Origin: Serinicoccus profundi
GTDB lineage: Bacteria > Actinomycetota > Actinomycetes > Actinomycetales > Dermatophilaceae
Assembly: GCF_008001015.1 (NCBI RefSeq)
Contig: NZ_CP042862.1
Location: forward strand, 2,356,001-2,420,000
DNA length: 64,000 nucleotides
Reading direction: 5' to 3'
The translations under genes and the position numbers were made by a program. Positions 24,602-32,762 of the stretch are shown in pieces; position 1 is the stretch's first letter; every line of letters starts with the position of its first letter. The notes below the pieces were generated by a model. The model was not told where the DNA came from. It worked only from the letters and a program-made list of their open reading frames with translations, and did no database searches.

Positions 24602-26704
24602 TCAGCCCGCCGAACGTGGGGTCGAGGCGAGGATGTCGAGCACCGCGTCGCCGTAGAGCTCGAGCTTGCGCTCCCCCACCCCGGAGATCGTGGTCAGCGC
24701 GGCCCGGTCGGCGGGCTCGTGCTCGGCGATGGCGATGAGGGTCGCATCGGTGAAGACCACGAAGGCGGGGACGGAGCTCTCCGCGGCCACCCCGCGACGC
24801 CACTCCCGGAGCGCCGCGAAGACCGCCTCGTCGTAGGTGGCCGGGCAGTCCTTGCACCGACCGATCTTGCGCTCGGCGGCTGTCGCGAGGATGACCCCGC
24901 ACGTGCGGCACGTCCGCGGGGGCGCGGGGGTCCGGCGACGGCGGTCGCGACGGACCGACGGGCCGCGCGCCGCCTGGGCCCCCGACCCGAGCACCCCCGC
25001 CGCGGGCGCGAGGAAGCGCGAGACGGAGCGGCTCGCCCGACCCCCGGGGTTGCGCGCCCCGGCCCAGCTCAGGGCCAGCTGACGCCGGGCCCGGGTCAGG
25101 CCGACGTAGAGGAGACGGCGCTCCTCCTCCACCCGCTCGGCGGTGTCGGCCAGCGTGATGGGCAGCAGCCCCTCGCTGCACCCGACGAGGAAGACGGCGT
25201 CCCACTCCAGCCCCTTGGCCGCGTGGAGGGAGGCGAGGGTGATCCCCTGCACCGGCGGTGCGTGCTGCTCGGCCGCCCTGCGGTCGAGCTCGGCGACGAG
25301 GTCAGCGACCCGGGCCCCCGGGCTCTGCGCCGCCAGACCGTCGGCGAGCAGGGCCAGGGCCTGCAGGCTCTCCCACCGCTCGCGCACGGCGCCGGACCCG
25401 TCAGGCGGGGAGGGCGCCCATCCGGCGCCGGCCAGGACGTGGCGGACGGTGTCGCCGAGGACCGTCGTGCCGTCGTCGGAGCGCACCGCCCCCCGGAGCA
25501 GGACGATCGCGTTGCGCACCTCGGCCCGGGAGAAGAAGCGCTCGCCTCCCCGCACGAGGTAGGGGATCCCCGCCCGGGCGAGGGCGGTCTCCAGCACCTC
25601 GGACTGGCCGTTGGTGCGGTAGAGCACGGCGATCTCGCTGGCGTCCTGGCCCCCGTCCAGGAGGCCACGGATGCTGTCGGCGACCCCGGCACCCTCGGCC
25701 TCGTCATCGGCATACGCCGTGAGCAGCGGCGCGGCCCCCTCCCCGGCCTGGGCCACGAGGTCCCCGGCGGCATCCCGCTTCTGACCGGCCCCCAGGACCA
25801 AGTTGGCCAGGTGCACGATCTGCGGGCTGCTGCGGTAGTTGCGGATGAGGCGGACCCGGCGCGCAGCGGGGTGGAGACGGGAGAAGTCGAGCAGGTGGTC
25901 GGCGCTGGCCCCGGTGAAGGAGTAGATGGACTGCGCCGGGTCACCCACGACGCAGACGTCCTCGCGCTGCCCCCGCCACAGCTCGAGCAGCTGCTGCTGG
26001 AGCGGGTTGACGTCCTGGTACTCGTCGACGACGAAGTGGCGGTACTGGTCGTGGATCGTGGCGGCGATCTGAGGGTGCTCGTCGAGCATGCCGACGGTGA
26101 GCAGGAGCACGTCCTCGAAGTCGATGACATGACGTTCGGCGCAGACCTCGTGGTAGGCCTCGAGGAGACGGGCCATCGCGGTCGGGTCGAGGTCGGCGAC
26201 CCCCCGGCCCAGGGCTCGGGCCCGCGCGGCGTAGGTCTGGGAGGTGAGCATCGAGACCTTGGCCCACTCGATCTCGGCCGCCACGTCCCGCATGGCGGCC
26301 CGGTCGAAGCGCAGCCGCAGACGTCCGGCCGCCTCGGCGACCGCGGGGGCCTTGTGGGCGACGACGGTCGGAGGGGGGCCACCCACCGCCTGCGGCCAGA
26401 AGAACTGCAGCTGGCGCAGCGCCGCGGCGTGGAAGGTGCGCGCCTGCACCCCGCGCACGCCCAGGGAGCGCAGCCGGGTCCTCATCTCCCCTGCGGCGCG
26501 GGCGGTGAAGGTGACCGCCAGGACGCGGTTCGGCGGGTATGCCCCTCTCGCGACGCCATACGCGATCCGGTGGGTGATGGCCCGGGTCTTGCCCGTGCCG
26601 GCACCCGCGAGGACGACCATCGGCCCCAGCGGCGCGGCCGCGACCTCGCGCTGCTCGGGGTCCAGTCCGTCCAGCAGCAGGTCGGGGTCGGGTGCGCCGT
26701 TCAC
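24602..26704 (-). CDS. uvrD2: ATP-dependent DNA helicase UvrD2
   Basis: 700 residues, SF1A helicase. Walker A AGAGTGKT ends at residue 40; the Walker B region is FVVDEYQDVNPLQ; later motifs are GDPAQSIYSFTGA, IRNYRSS, LHAAKGLEWD and LLYVGLTRAR. After the motor come a tetracysteine motif (Cys at about 599, 602, 617, 620) and a C-terminal HRDC domain (about 632-695), the layout of mycobacterial UvrD2, which is essential there. GTG 26704 overlaps the nudC stop. Its position beside whiB7 is conserved (Rv3197A-Rv3198c). Confidence 0.95.
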   Translation of the reverse strand: MNGAPDPDLLLDGLDPEQREVAAAPLGPMVVLAGAGTGKTRAITHRIAYGVARGAYPPNRVLAVTFTARAAGEMRTRLRSLGVRGVQARTFHAAALRQLQFFWPQAVGGPPPTVVAHKAPAVAEAAGRLRLRFDRAAMRDVAAEIEWAKVSMLTSQTYAARARALGRGVADLDPTAMARLLEAYHEVCAERHVIDFEDVLLLTVGMLDEHPQIAATIHDQYRHFVVDEYQDVNPLQQQLLELWRGQREDVCVVGDPAQSIYSFTGASADHLLDFSRLHPAARRVRLIRNYRSSPQIVHLANLVLGAGQKRDAAGDLVAQAGEGAAPLLTAYADDEAEGAGVADSIRGLLDGGQDASEIAVLYRTNGQSEVLETALARAGIPYLVRGGERFFSRAEVRNAIVLLRGAVRSDDGTTVLGDTVRHVLAGAGWAPSPPDGSGAVRERWESLQALALLADGLAAQSPGARVADLVAELDRRAAEQHAPPVQGITLASLHAAKGLEWDAVFLVGCSEGLLPITLADTAERVEEERRLLYVGLTRARRQLALSWAGARNPGGRASRSVSRFLAPAAGVLGSGAQAARGPSVRRDRRRRTPAPPRTCRTCGVILATAAERKIGRCKDCPATYDEAVFAALREWRRGVAAESSVPAFVVFTDATLIAIAEHEPADRAALTTISGVGERKLELYGDAVLDILASTPRSAG

Positions 26705-27669
26705 CGCGGCACCGCGGGGCCGTGCCCCGGGAGCGGGCCGCCGAACCATTCCTCGATGAGGCGGTGGGCGATCGAGACCCGCGACGGCAGGGTGAGGCGC
26801 CCCTCGCGGAGCCCCTGCGCGAGCTCCTGACGGGTGTACCACCCCGCGGAGCGCAGCTCGCTCTCCTGGATGCGCAGGTCCGTCCCCTCGGCCTGCCCCC
26901 GGTAGGCCAGCATGAGGGAGCCGGGGAAGGGCCAGGGCTGGTTGCCGCGGTAGACCAGGTGGCCGACCCGGACCCCCACCTCCTCCTCGACCTCCCGCAC
27001 CACGGCCGCCTCCAGCGACTCACCCGCCTCGACGAAGCCCGCGAGGACGGACAGTCGCCCCTGCGACCACGGCAGGCCGGTGGCCAGGAGCAGCCGGTCC
27101 GCCGGGTCGGTGATCGCCATGATGACGGCCGGGTCGGTGCGGGGGTGGTGTTCGGAACCGTCCTGCGGGCACCGGCGCAGCCACCCGCCCTGCACGACCT
27201 GGGTGGCCGCGCCGCAGCGGGGGCAGTGTCCGTGCCGGTCGTGCCAGGCGCGCAGCGCCGTCGCCGCGGTGAGCAGTCCGGCGTCCCGGTCGTCGAGGTC
27301 CGCACCGACCTCGCGCAGCCCGACCCAGGTCGTGGCGCCGGTCGCCGGCGCGCGCCCGTCGGCTGCGTCGCCCGGGGCCTGGCGGGCGTCGGCCCCCGCG
27401 CCCACCGTCACGGCCACGTAGTCGACACCGTCCTCGCGGCCGAGGAACCACACCTCGCCCTGCGCATCCTCCGGACGGGGCGCCCGCAGGAGCAGCCGGG
27501 GCGGGTCGGGGAGCACGGCCGCCGTGTCGGCCCGCAGCTCGATGACGCGGGTGCTTCCCCGCTGCAGCAGGGCCGCGAGCTCCGCGTCGTCGGTGCGCAC
27601 CCGCGCGAGCCGGTCCACGCGTGACCGGGAGAGGGCGAGGTCGAGATAGGTCTCGTCGGCGGTGGTCAC
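26701..27669 (-). CDS. nudC: NADH pyrophosphatase / RNA de-NADding enzyme NudC
   Basis: 322 residues. The zinc-ribbon area reads CPRCGAATQVV then RRCPQDGSEHHPRTDP; the fourth expected Cys is not seen, with His/Asp nearby instead, a pattern I believe is usual in actinobacterial NudC. The NUDIX box is GFVEAGESLEAAVVREVEEE followed by VGV, and the NudC-specific SQPWPFPxS motif is represented by NQPWPFPGSLML. It hydrolyses NADH and NAD-capped RNA. GTG 27669 has TACAGT six bases upstream, so it is likely leaderless, and it is coupled to uvrD2 by a GTGA overlap. Confidence 0.94.
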   Translation of the reverse strand: MTTADETYLDLALSRSRVDRLARVRTDDAELAALLQRGSTRVIELRADTAAVLPDPPRLLLRAPRPEDAQGEVWFLGREDGVDYVAVTVGAGADARQAPGDAADGRAPATGATTWVGLREVGADLDDRDAGLLTAATALRAWHDRHGHCPRCGAATQVVQGGWLRRCPQDGSEHHPRTDPAVIMAITDPADRLLLATGLPWSQGRLSVLAGFVEAGESLEAAVVREVEEEVGVRVGHLVYRGNQPWPFPGSLMLAYRGQAEGTDLRIQESELRSAGWYTRQELAQGLREGRLTLPSRVSIAHRLIEEWFGGPLPGHGPAVPR

Positions 27670-27759
27670 CCGGCCACTGTAGGTGCCGGGGCTGACCGCT
27701 TTGGTGACGTGCCGGTCGAATACCGCCCTGGGTGGACGGCACCGCATACGGTGGGGTGC

Positions 27760-29427
27760 GTGAAGCGCACCGACCTGGCTCTGGCAGCCCTCGCGAGTGC
27801 CGCCGTCCCCGGCATGAAACCGGTGGCCGTGGCGCGTCTGAGCGTCGAGACGGGAGCGGAGTCCGAGCTCCAACAGGCGGTGGTCGAGGACGCCACCGGC
27901 CGACGGTGGTTGGTCAGGTCCCCGCTCACGGCGATCGCCGGCGCACGTCTGCAGCGCAACGACGAGCTCGTCCGCCAGCTGGCCCGGCACCTGCCGTTCA
28001 AGGTGCCCGCCGCCGCGGGGTATGCCGCCGTGGGGATCGAGGGCCACGCCGCGGTCTACCCGCACGTCGAGGGTGCGACCCTGGACTTCACGCGGCTCCC
28101 TGCCGGGGCGGGACTGGCCCACGCGGTCGGCCGCGCCATCGCCGCCATCCACAACATCCCCGCCCCCGTCTTCGAGCAGCAGGATGTCCCGTCCTTCGAC
28201 GCCGCCGGATGCCGGCAGCGACTGATCGCCGAGGTCGACCGCGCCGCGGAGACCGGCCGCGTGCCGACCCGGCTCCTGGCCCGGTGGGAGGAGGCCTTCG
28301 ACGCCGCGGCGCTGTGGCAGTTCGCCGGCACGCCGGTCCACGGCTCCTTCCGTGGGGCCACGGTGGTGGTGGCCTTCGCCGATCAGGAGGCCGACAGCGG
28401 GCGCGTCGTCGCGATCACCGACTGGGACGAAGCCATGGTGGGCGATCCCGCGGCAGATTTCGCCGACCTCTACGCCCAGGCCTCCCCGCAGACGTGGGAG
28501 TCGGTGCTGGACAGCTATGCCCTGACCAGGGCGCAGCGGCCCGACCCCTACCTCCATGCCCGGGCTCGACTGCTCTCCGAGACCTGTCGGGTGCGTGGCC
28601 TCGCACTGCACGTGTCCGCCGGGGAGGAGGAGTCGGCCCGCCGGATCGTCGAGGCCCTGCGGCGCATGGACCGGCTGACCGAGGACGAGGACTCGCTCGT
28701 GCCCGCGACCGCGCGGGGAGCAGCGGCCAGCTCTGCGGCGACCGTCCCGCCGGTCGCGCCCGCTGCCGCCGGGGCGGACCCTCAGCCTGCGGAGACCCAC
28801 GACATCGACGACATCCACGACACTGACGAGTCCGATGCACACTCCTCCCCCGCCGACGAGCCCGCGACGGGCCCGTCCTGGGAGACGTCGGTGGACGCCC
28901 CCGTCGACGACGGGGACCGCTGGGGCACCGACGCCGACACCTCGACGGATGACCTCGACGACGAGGACCGCTGGGGCACCGATGCCGACACCTCGACGGA
29001 CGACCTCGACGACAGGGACGACCTCGACGACGGGGACGACCTCGATGACGTCCAGGAGCCCCCGGCTGCTGCGGACCCCTTCCTCGACGACGGAGACCCC
29101 GACCCGCACCCCGACGACGCGACGGATCGTGGCGACGGCGACGAGGCCGTGCACGTTCCTCACGCTGCTGACACGGACATCACCGCGGACATCCCCGTGG
29201 TGACCCCGGCAGTGCAGGAGTCCTCCGCCCCGGCCCAGGCGGACGAGGCTGGCGAGCCGGAGGAGGGGACCGCCGAGCCGGGTGAGGGGACCACCGAGCC
29301 GCAGGAGGGGACCGCCGAGCCGGGGCAGTCCTCGATGCCTGCGCCGACCGACACCGACCTCCTCGACGACGACACGCGGCTGCACGAGCTCTACGGCATG
29401 CCGCCGGCGGACGACCCGAGGACCTGA
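27760..29427 (+). CDS. Kinase-fold phosphotransferase-like protein with acidic tail, catalytic motif altered
   Basis: 555 residues. The first 310 form an aminoglycoside/macrolide phosphotransferase-like fold, with ITDWDEAMVGDPAADFADL in the metal loop. The Brenner motif, normally HGD-x5-N, reads HGSFRGAT, so the catalytic Asp is Ser; the usual ATP Lys appears to be Arg (WLVRSP). The remaining 245 residues are a disordered Asp/Glu/Pro/Thr-rich tail with a 17-residue tandem repeat (GDRWGTDADTSTDDLDD-like) and EEGTAEPGEGT repeats. Likely a pseudokinase. GTG 27760 has TACGGT seven bases upstream (leaderless type). It overlaps the opposing helicase gene end by 37 bases. Confidence 0.75.
   Translation: MKRTDLALAALASAAVPGMKPVAVARLSVETGAESELQQAVVEDATGRRWLVRSPLTAIAGARLQRNDELVRQLARHLPFKVPAAAGYAAVGIEGHAAVYPHVEGATLDFTRLPAGAGLAHAVGRAIAAIHNIPAPVFEQQDVPSFDAAGCRQRLIAEVDRAAETGRVPTRLLARWEEAFDAAALWQFAGTPVHGSFRGATVVVAFADQEADSGRVVAITDWDEAMVGDPAADFADLYAQASPQTWESVLDSYALTRAQRPDPYLHARARLLSETCRVRGLALHVSAGEEESARRIVEALRRMDRLTEDEDSLVPATARGAAASSAATVPPVAPAAAGADPQPAETHDIDDIHDTDESDAHSSPADEPATGPSWETSVDAPVDDGDRWGTDADTSTDDLDDEDRWGTDADTSTDDLDDRDDLDDGDDLDDVQEPPAAADPFLDDGDPDPHPDDATDRGDGDEAVHVPHAADTDITADIPVVTPAVQESSAPAQADEAGEPEEGTAEPGEGTTEPQEGTAEPGQSSMPAPTDTDLLDDDTRLHELYGMPPADDPRT
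28915..29013 (+). repeat. 51-bp in-frame tandem duplication in the acidic tail
   Basis: Two 48-base copies (28915-28962 and 28966-29013) separated by one GAG codon differ at two positions by my alignment. They encode DRWGTDADTSTDDLDD twice, then decay into shorter DDLDD units up to about 29050. Confidence 0.85.
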
Positions 29428-32400
29428 GAGGCGAGAACCTGACCTGAGATCTCGTCGGCCGCGAGGACCTGACCTGAGGTCTCGTCGGCCGCGAGGATCT
29501 CGGTGAGCTCGTCCTCTCCCAGGAGCGAGGGCCGGACCGTCGTCCCGGTGGCGGCGTAGAAGAACGCCGCACGCACCTCCTCGACGGGTCGACCGCTCAA
29601 CCGGGCATACGCCAGGCGGTAGACCGCGAGCTGGATCGCGCGCACCCGCTGCTGGGCGGGGCTCCCGGGGGCACCGGTCTTCCAGTCCACCACCGTCACT
29701 CCCCCGTCCGGATCGGCGAACACCGCATCGAGGCGGCCGGCGATGGTGCGCCCGCCGAGGGTGGTCTGCAGGGGCACCTCGACGGCCAGCGGTGTGCGGT
29801 CCGACCACTCGCTCGCGAGGAAGTGGCGCTGCAGCCCGGCGAGCTCGGTGCCGTGGTCAGCCGGGTCAGCGCCTGCGTCGAGGTCGTGCAGGTCGACGAG
29901 GGTCGCCTCGGCGTAGTGCTGCTCCACCCAGGCGTGGAAAGCCGTCCCGACCCGGGTCCGGGGTGCCGGCGGCGTGGGCAGGGGGCGGCGCAGGTCGCGC
30001 AGGAACCCCTCACGGTCTCCCGCGAGGGCGACCAGGGCCGAGGTCGAGAGGTGGCCCGGGAGGTCGACCTCGGCGGGGTGGTCCTGCCGGCGGGAGCGCT
30101 CGGCCAGCAGCAGGTCGACCGTCTCGACCCAGGGGGCCGCCGACCCTGGTGACGGGCTCTCGTCGGGTCGGCCCGCCGCTCGCGCGGACAGCAGGGCCGC
30201 GGCCACGTCACGGACGACGTCGCGCCGGTCGTCGCGCAGCACCGGCCAGGTCGCGCCCTCCTGCTCACCGAGGCGGGGATTGACCATCTGCTCCTCCACC
30301 GTCGGGTCGGGCATGTCCGCCCACGGGCCGAGCCGCACACCGGGCAGGTCACGCACCTCGGCGAGGAAGCGGGAGGTGACCCGCGGCTGCTTGCCGGTCG
30401 ACCAGACGGGAGCAGTCAGGAGCAGTCGGTGCCGCGCCCTGGTGAACGCGACGTAGGCCAACCGGCGCTCCTCCTCGATGGCGAAGCTGCCCTGCTCGAG
30501 GGCGAGCCGGCCCAACGCCTCACGCAGGGCTCGGGTGTCCTCGATCCGCGCCCAGTCGAGGTCCGGGCGCCCGTCGCGGTCGCCCCGCAGGGGGGTGGGC
30601 AGGCGGCCGATGCCGGCGAGCCACCCCTTGTCGCTGCGCTCCTTGGTCCGCCACTCACCCTCCGCGTGCTCCGCCGTGGCGCGCCCTGCGGGGAAGGTCC
30701 CCTCGACCAGGCCCGGGACCGCGACGGCATCCCACTCCAGGCCCTTGGCGGCGTGCACCGTGAGGACCTGGACCGCGGCGGTGTCGACCGACACCTCGGC
30801 CAGCTCCGGCACCTCGGCGTCCTCGAGCCCGCGCTCGTGCTCCCGTGCGGCGTCCAACCAGTCGAGGAAGCCGCCCAGGCTCGCGCGGTCCGCCCCGTGC
30901 GCGAATCCCGCCGCCACCTCGACGAGGGCGTCGAGCGGAGCGCGCCCCCAGCTGGGGTGCAGATCGGGGTCCGCGGCCACCTCGACGTCCAGGCCCAGGA
31001 GACGCTCCGCCTCGGCCACGAGGTCGGGGAGGGGGAGTCCGCTGAGCGAGCGCACGCGACGGAGCACCTCCGCCAGCCGAGCGACGCGTGCCCGAGCCTC
31101 CTCGGAGAGCCGCTCGCCCTGCTGGCCGGTCCACGCGGGCGAGGGGATGTGCTCCAGGGCCTCGGCCAGCACCGGCGCGTGCTCACGCTCGTGGGACACC
31201 TCTCGACCGGGGCCGCGCGCCAGTTCCACCGCCCGCGCCCAGAGGGCATCCAGGTCGGCGGCGCCGAGCCGTCCGACGGGGCCGGCCAGCAGACGCATCA
31301 CCTGGTCTCCCCGGGTGGGCTCCTGCGCCACCCAGAGCAGGGCGACGAGGTCGAGCACCTCCGGGGTGTCGAGCAGCCCCCCGAGACCGACCACCTCGAC
31401 CGGCAGCCCGCGACGCCGCAACGCATCGACGACCGGGCCGAACTGCGCGCGGGTGCGGCACAGGACCGCGGCGCTCGAGGCGGGGGCGGCCTCTCTCAGG
31501 GCCCGGATCCAGCGCGCCACGTGCTCGGCCTCGGCGACGTGGTCGGGCAGGCGGGCCACCTCGAGGCGTCCCTCCCCCGCCCCGGGTCGTGGTCGCAGGG
31601 TCGCCACCGGCACCGCGGTCTGCTCGCGCAGCGGGGCGGAGACGACATTGGCGGCCTCGAGGACGGCGCGGTCGTTGCGCCACGACGTGCTGAGCTGGAG
31701 CACCGCCGACGGCTCCCCGCCGACCGCGAAGTCCTGGGGGAAGCGCGTCAGGGTCGTGGCGCTGGCCCCGCGCCAGCCGTAGATCGACTGGTGCGGGTCG
31801 CCGACGGCGGTGACGGGCACCGAGCTGCCGGCGAAGAGCGAGGTCAGCAGGACCAGTTGCGCCTCGGAGGTGTCCTGGAACTCATCGAGCAGCACCGCGG
31901 AGTAGCGGCTGCGCTCGGTGGCCCCGACGACGGGCACGTCCCGGGCCAGCCGTGCGGCGAGCGCCATCTGATCGCCGAAGTCGAGGGCCCCACGGGCCGC
32001 CTTGGCACGGCGGTAGGCGACCACCAGGGGGTAGAGGAGGGCCTGCTGACGCAGCATGGCCGCGAGGTCCTGGCCCGACTTGAGCGCTCTGCCGTCGTGC
32101 GGAAGGTCGGCGAAGCGCTCGGCCAGCCCGAGCAGCATGCTCTCCGCCTCCTCCGGCTCCACCAGGTGCTCGCCGAGCTCGCCGGCCAGCGCGATGACCG
32201 AGCGCACCACCGTGCTCGGTGCCCGCTGCATCCCCGTCATGTCACCGTCGTAACGGGTGACCACGTCGTGCGCGAGCTGCCAGCACGCGGCCTCCGAGAG
32301 CAGCACCGCGTCGGGCTCCACCCCCAGCCGGAGGCCGTGCTCACTCACCAGGCGCCCGGCGTAGGCGTGGTAGGTGGAGATCGTGGGGAGGTCGAAGCCG

Positions 32401-32762
32401 TCGGCCGACACGGCGGCCGCGCCCGGATCGTCGCCGCGCGAGGGGCCGGCCTCGACCCACAACCCGACCTCCCGGAGTCGGCGGAGCTTGCCGGTGAGGC
32501 GCGCCGACAGCTCCAGCGACGCCTTGCGGGTGAAGGTCAGGCCGAGCACGTCCTGCGGAGCGACGAGGCCGTTGGCCACCAACCACAGCACCCTGGAGGC
32601 CATGGTCTCGGTCTTGCCGGAGCCCGCCCCGGCCACGACGACGTCGGGCAGCAGGGGCGCCGTGATGACCGCAGCCTGCTCGGGGGTCGGCTCGGGGGTG
32701 CCGAGAGCCGAGGCGAGGTCGTTCGGGGAGTACCTCGCCCCGGCCGCGCCTGTCGGGCTCAC
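29391..32762 (-). CDS. UvrD/AddA-like helicase with C-terminal PD-(D/E)XK nuclease (Rv3201c-type)
   Basis: 1,123 residues. SF1A motor: Walker A VAGAGSGKTETMASRV, LTFTRKASLELSARL, Walker B LLDEFQDTSEAQL, GDPHQSIYGWRGA, STSWRND, VHAAKGLEWDAVAVPG, AYVAFTRARHRLLLTAP. The C-terminal nuclease reads GTAFHAWVEQHY, then AGRLDAVFADPDGGVTVVDWKTG with the conserved D and DWK. It pairs with the gene at 32759-35965 (four-base overlap) as an actinobacterial helicase-nuclease acting on DNA ends, distinct from RecBCD and AdnAB. The extreme C-terminus is built from a 30-bp tandem repeat. Confidence 0.9.
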   Translation of the reverse strand: MSPTGAAGARYSPNDLASALGTPEPTPEQAAVITAPLLPDVVVAGAGSGKTETMASRVLWLVANGLVAPQDVLGLTFTRKASLELSARLTGKLRRLREVGLWVEAGPSRGDDPGAAAVSADGFDLPTISTYHAYAGRLVSEHGLRLGVEPDAVLLSEAACWQLAHDVVTRYDGDMTGMQRAPSTVVRSVIALAGELGEHLVEPEEAESMLLGLAERFADLPHDGRALKSGQDLAAMLRQQALLYPLVVAYRRAKAARGALDFGDQMALAARLARDVPVVGATERSRYSAVLLDEFQDTSEAQLVLLTSLFAGSSVPVTAVGDPHQSIYGWRGASATTLTRFPQDFAVGGEPSAVLQLSTSWRNDRAVLEAANVVSAPLREQTAVPVATLRPRPGAGEGRLEVARLPDHVAEAEHVARWIRALREAAPASSAAVLCRTRAQFGPVVDALRRRGLPVEVVGLGGLLDTPEVLDLVALLWVAQEPTRGDQVMRLLAGPVGRLGAADLDALWARAVELARGPGREVSHEREHAPVLAEALEHIPSPAWTGQQGERLSEEARARVARLAEVLRRVRSLSGLPLPDLVAEAERLLGLDVEVAADPDLHPSWGRAPLDALVEVAAGFAHGADRASLGGFLDWLDAAREHERGLEDAEVPELAEVSVDTAAVQVLTVHAAKGLEWDAVAVPGLVEGTFPAGRATAEHAEGEWRTKERSDKGWLAGIGRLPTPLRGDRDGRPDLDWARIEDTRALREALGRLALEQGSFAIEEERRLAYVAFTRARHRLLLTAPVWSTGKQPRVTSRFLAEVRDLPGVRLGPWADMPDPTVEEQMVNPRLGEQEGATWPVLRDDRRDVVRDVAAALLSARAAGRPDESPSPGSAAPWVETVDLLLAERSRRQDHPAEVDLPGHLSTSALVALAGDREGFLRDLRRPLPTPPAPRTRVGTAFHAWVEQHYAEATLVDLHDLDAGADPADHGTELAGLQRHFLASEWSDRTPLAVEVPLQTTLGGRTIAGRLDAVFADPDGGVTVVDWKTGAPGSPAQQRVRAIQLAVYRLAYARLSGRPVEEVRAAFFYAATGTTVRPSLLGEDELTEILAADETSGQVLAADEISGQVLASQVLGSSAGGMP
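29431..29490. repeat. 30-bp tandem repeat at the convergent gene ends
   Basis: Two copies of GCGAG[AG]ACCTGACCTGAG[AG]TCTCGTCGGCC (29431-29460, 29461-29490), with a partial third at 29491 and a degenerate start in the opposing gene. In the helicase frame they code for LAADE-[TI]-SGQV units. Confidence 0.85.

Noticed and set aside
28915-29050. CRISPR-like or mobile repeat array
   Set aside because: The repeats are in-frame coding duplications within an acidic tail, with no spacers.
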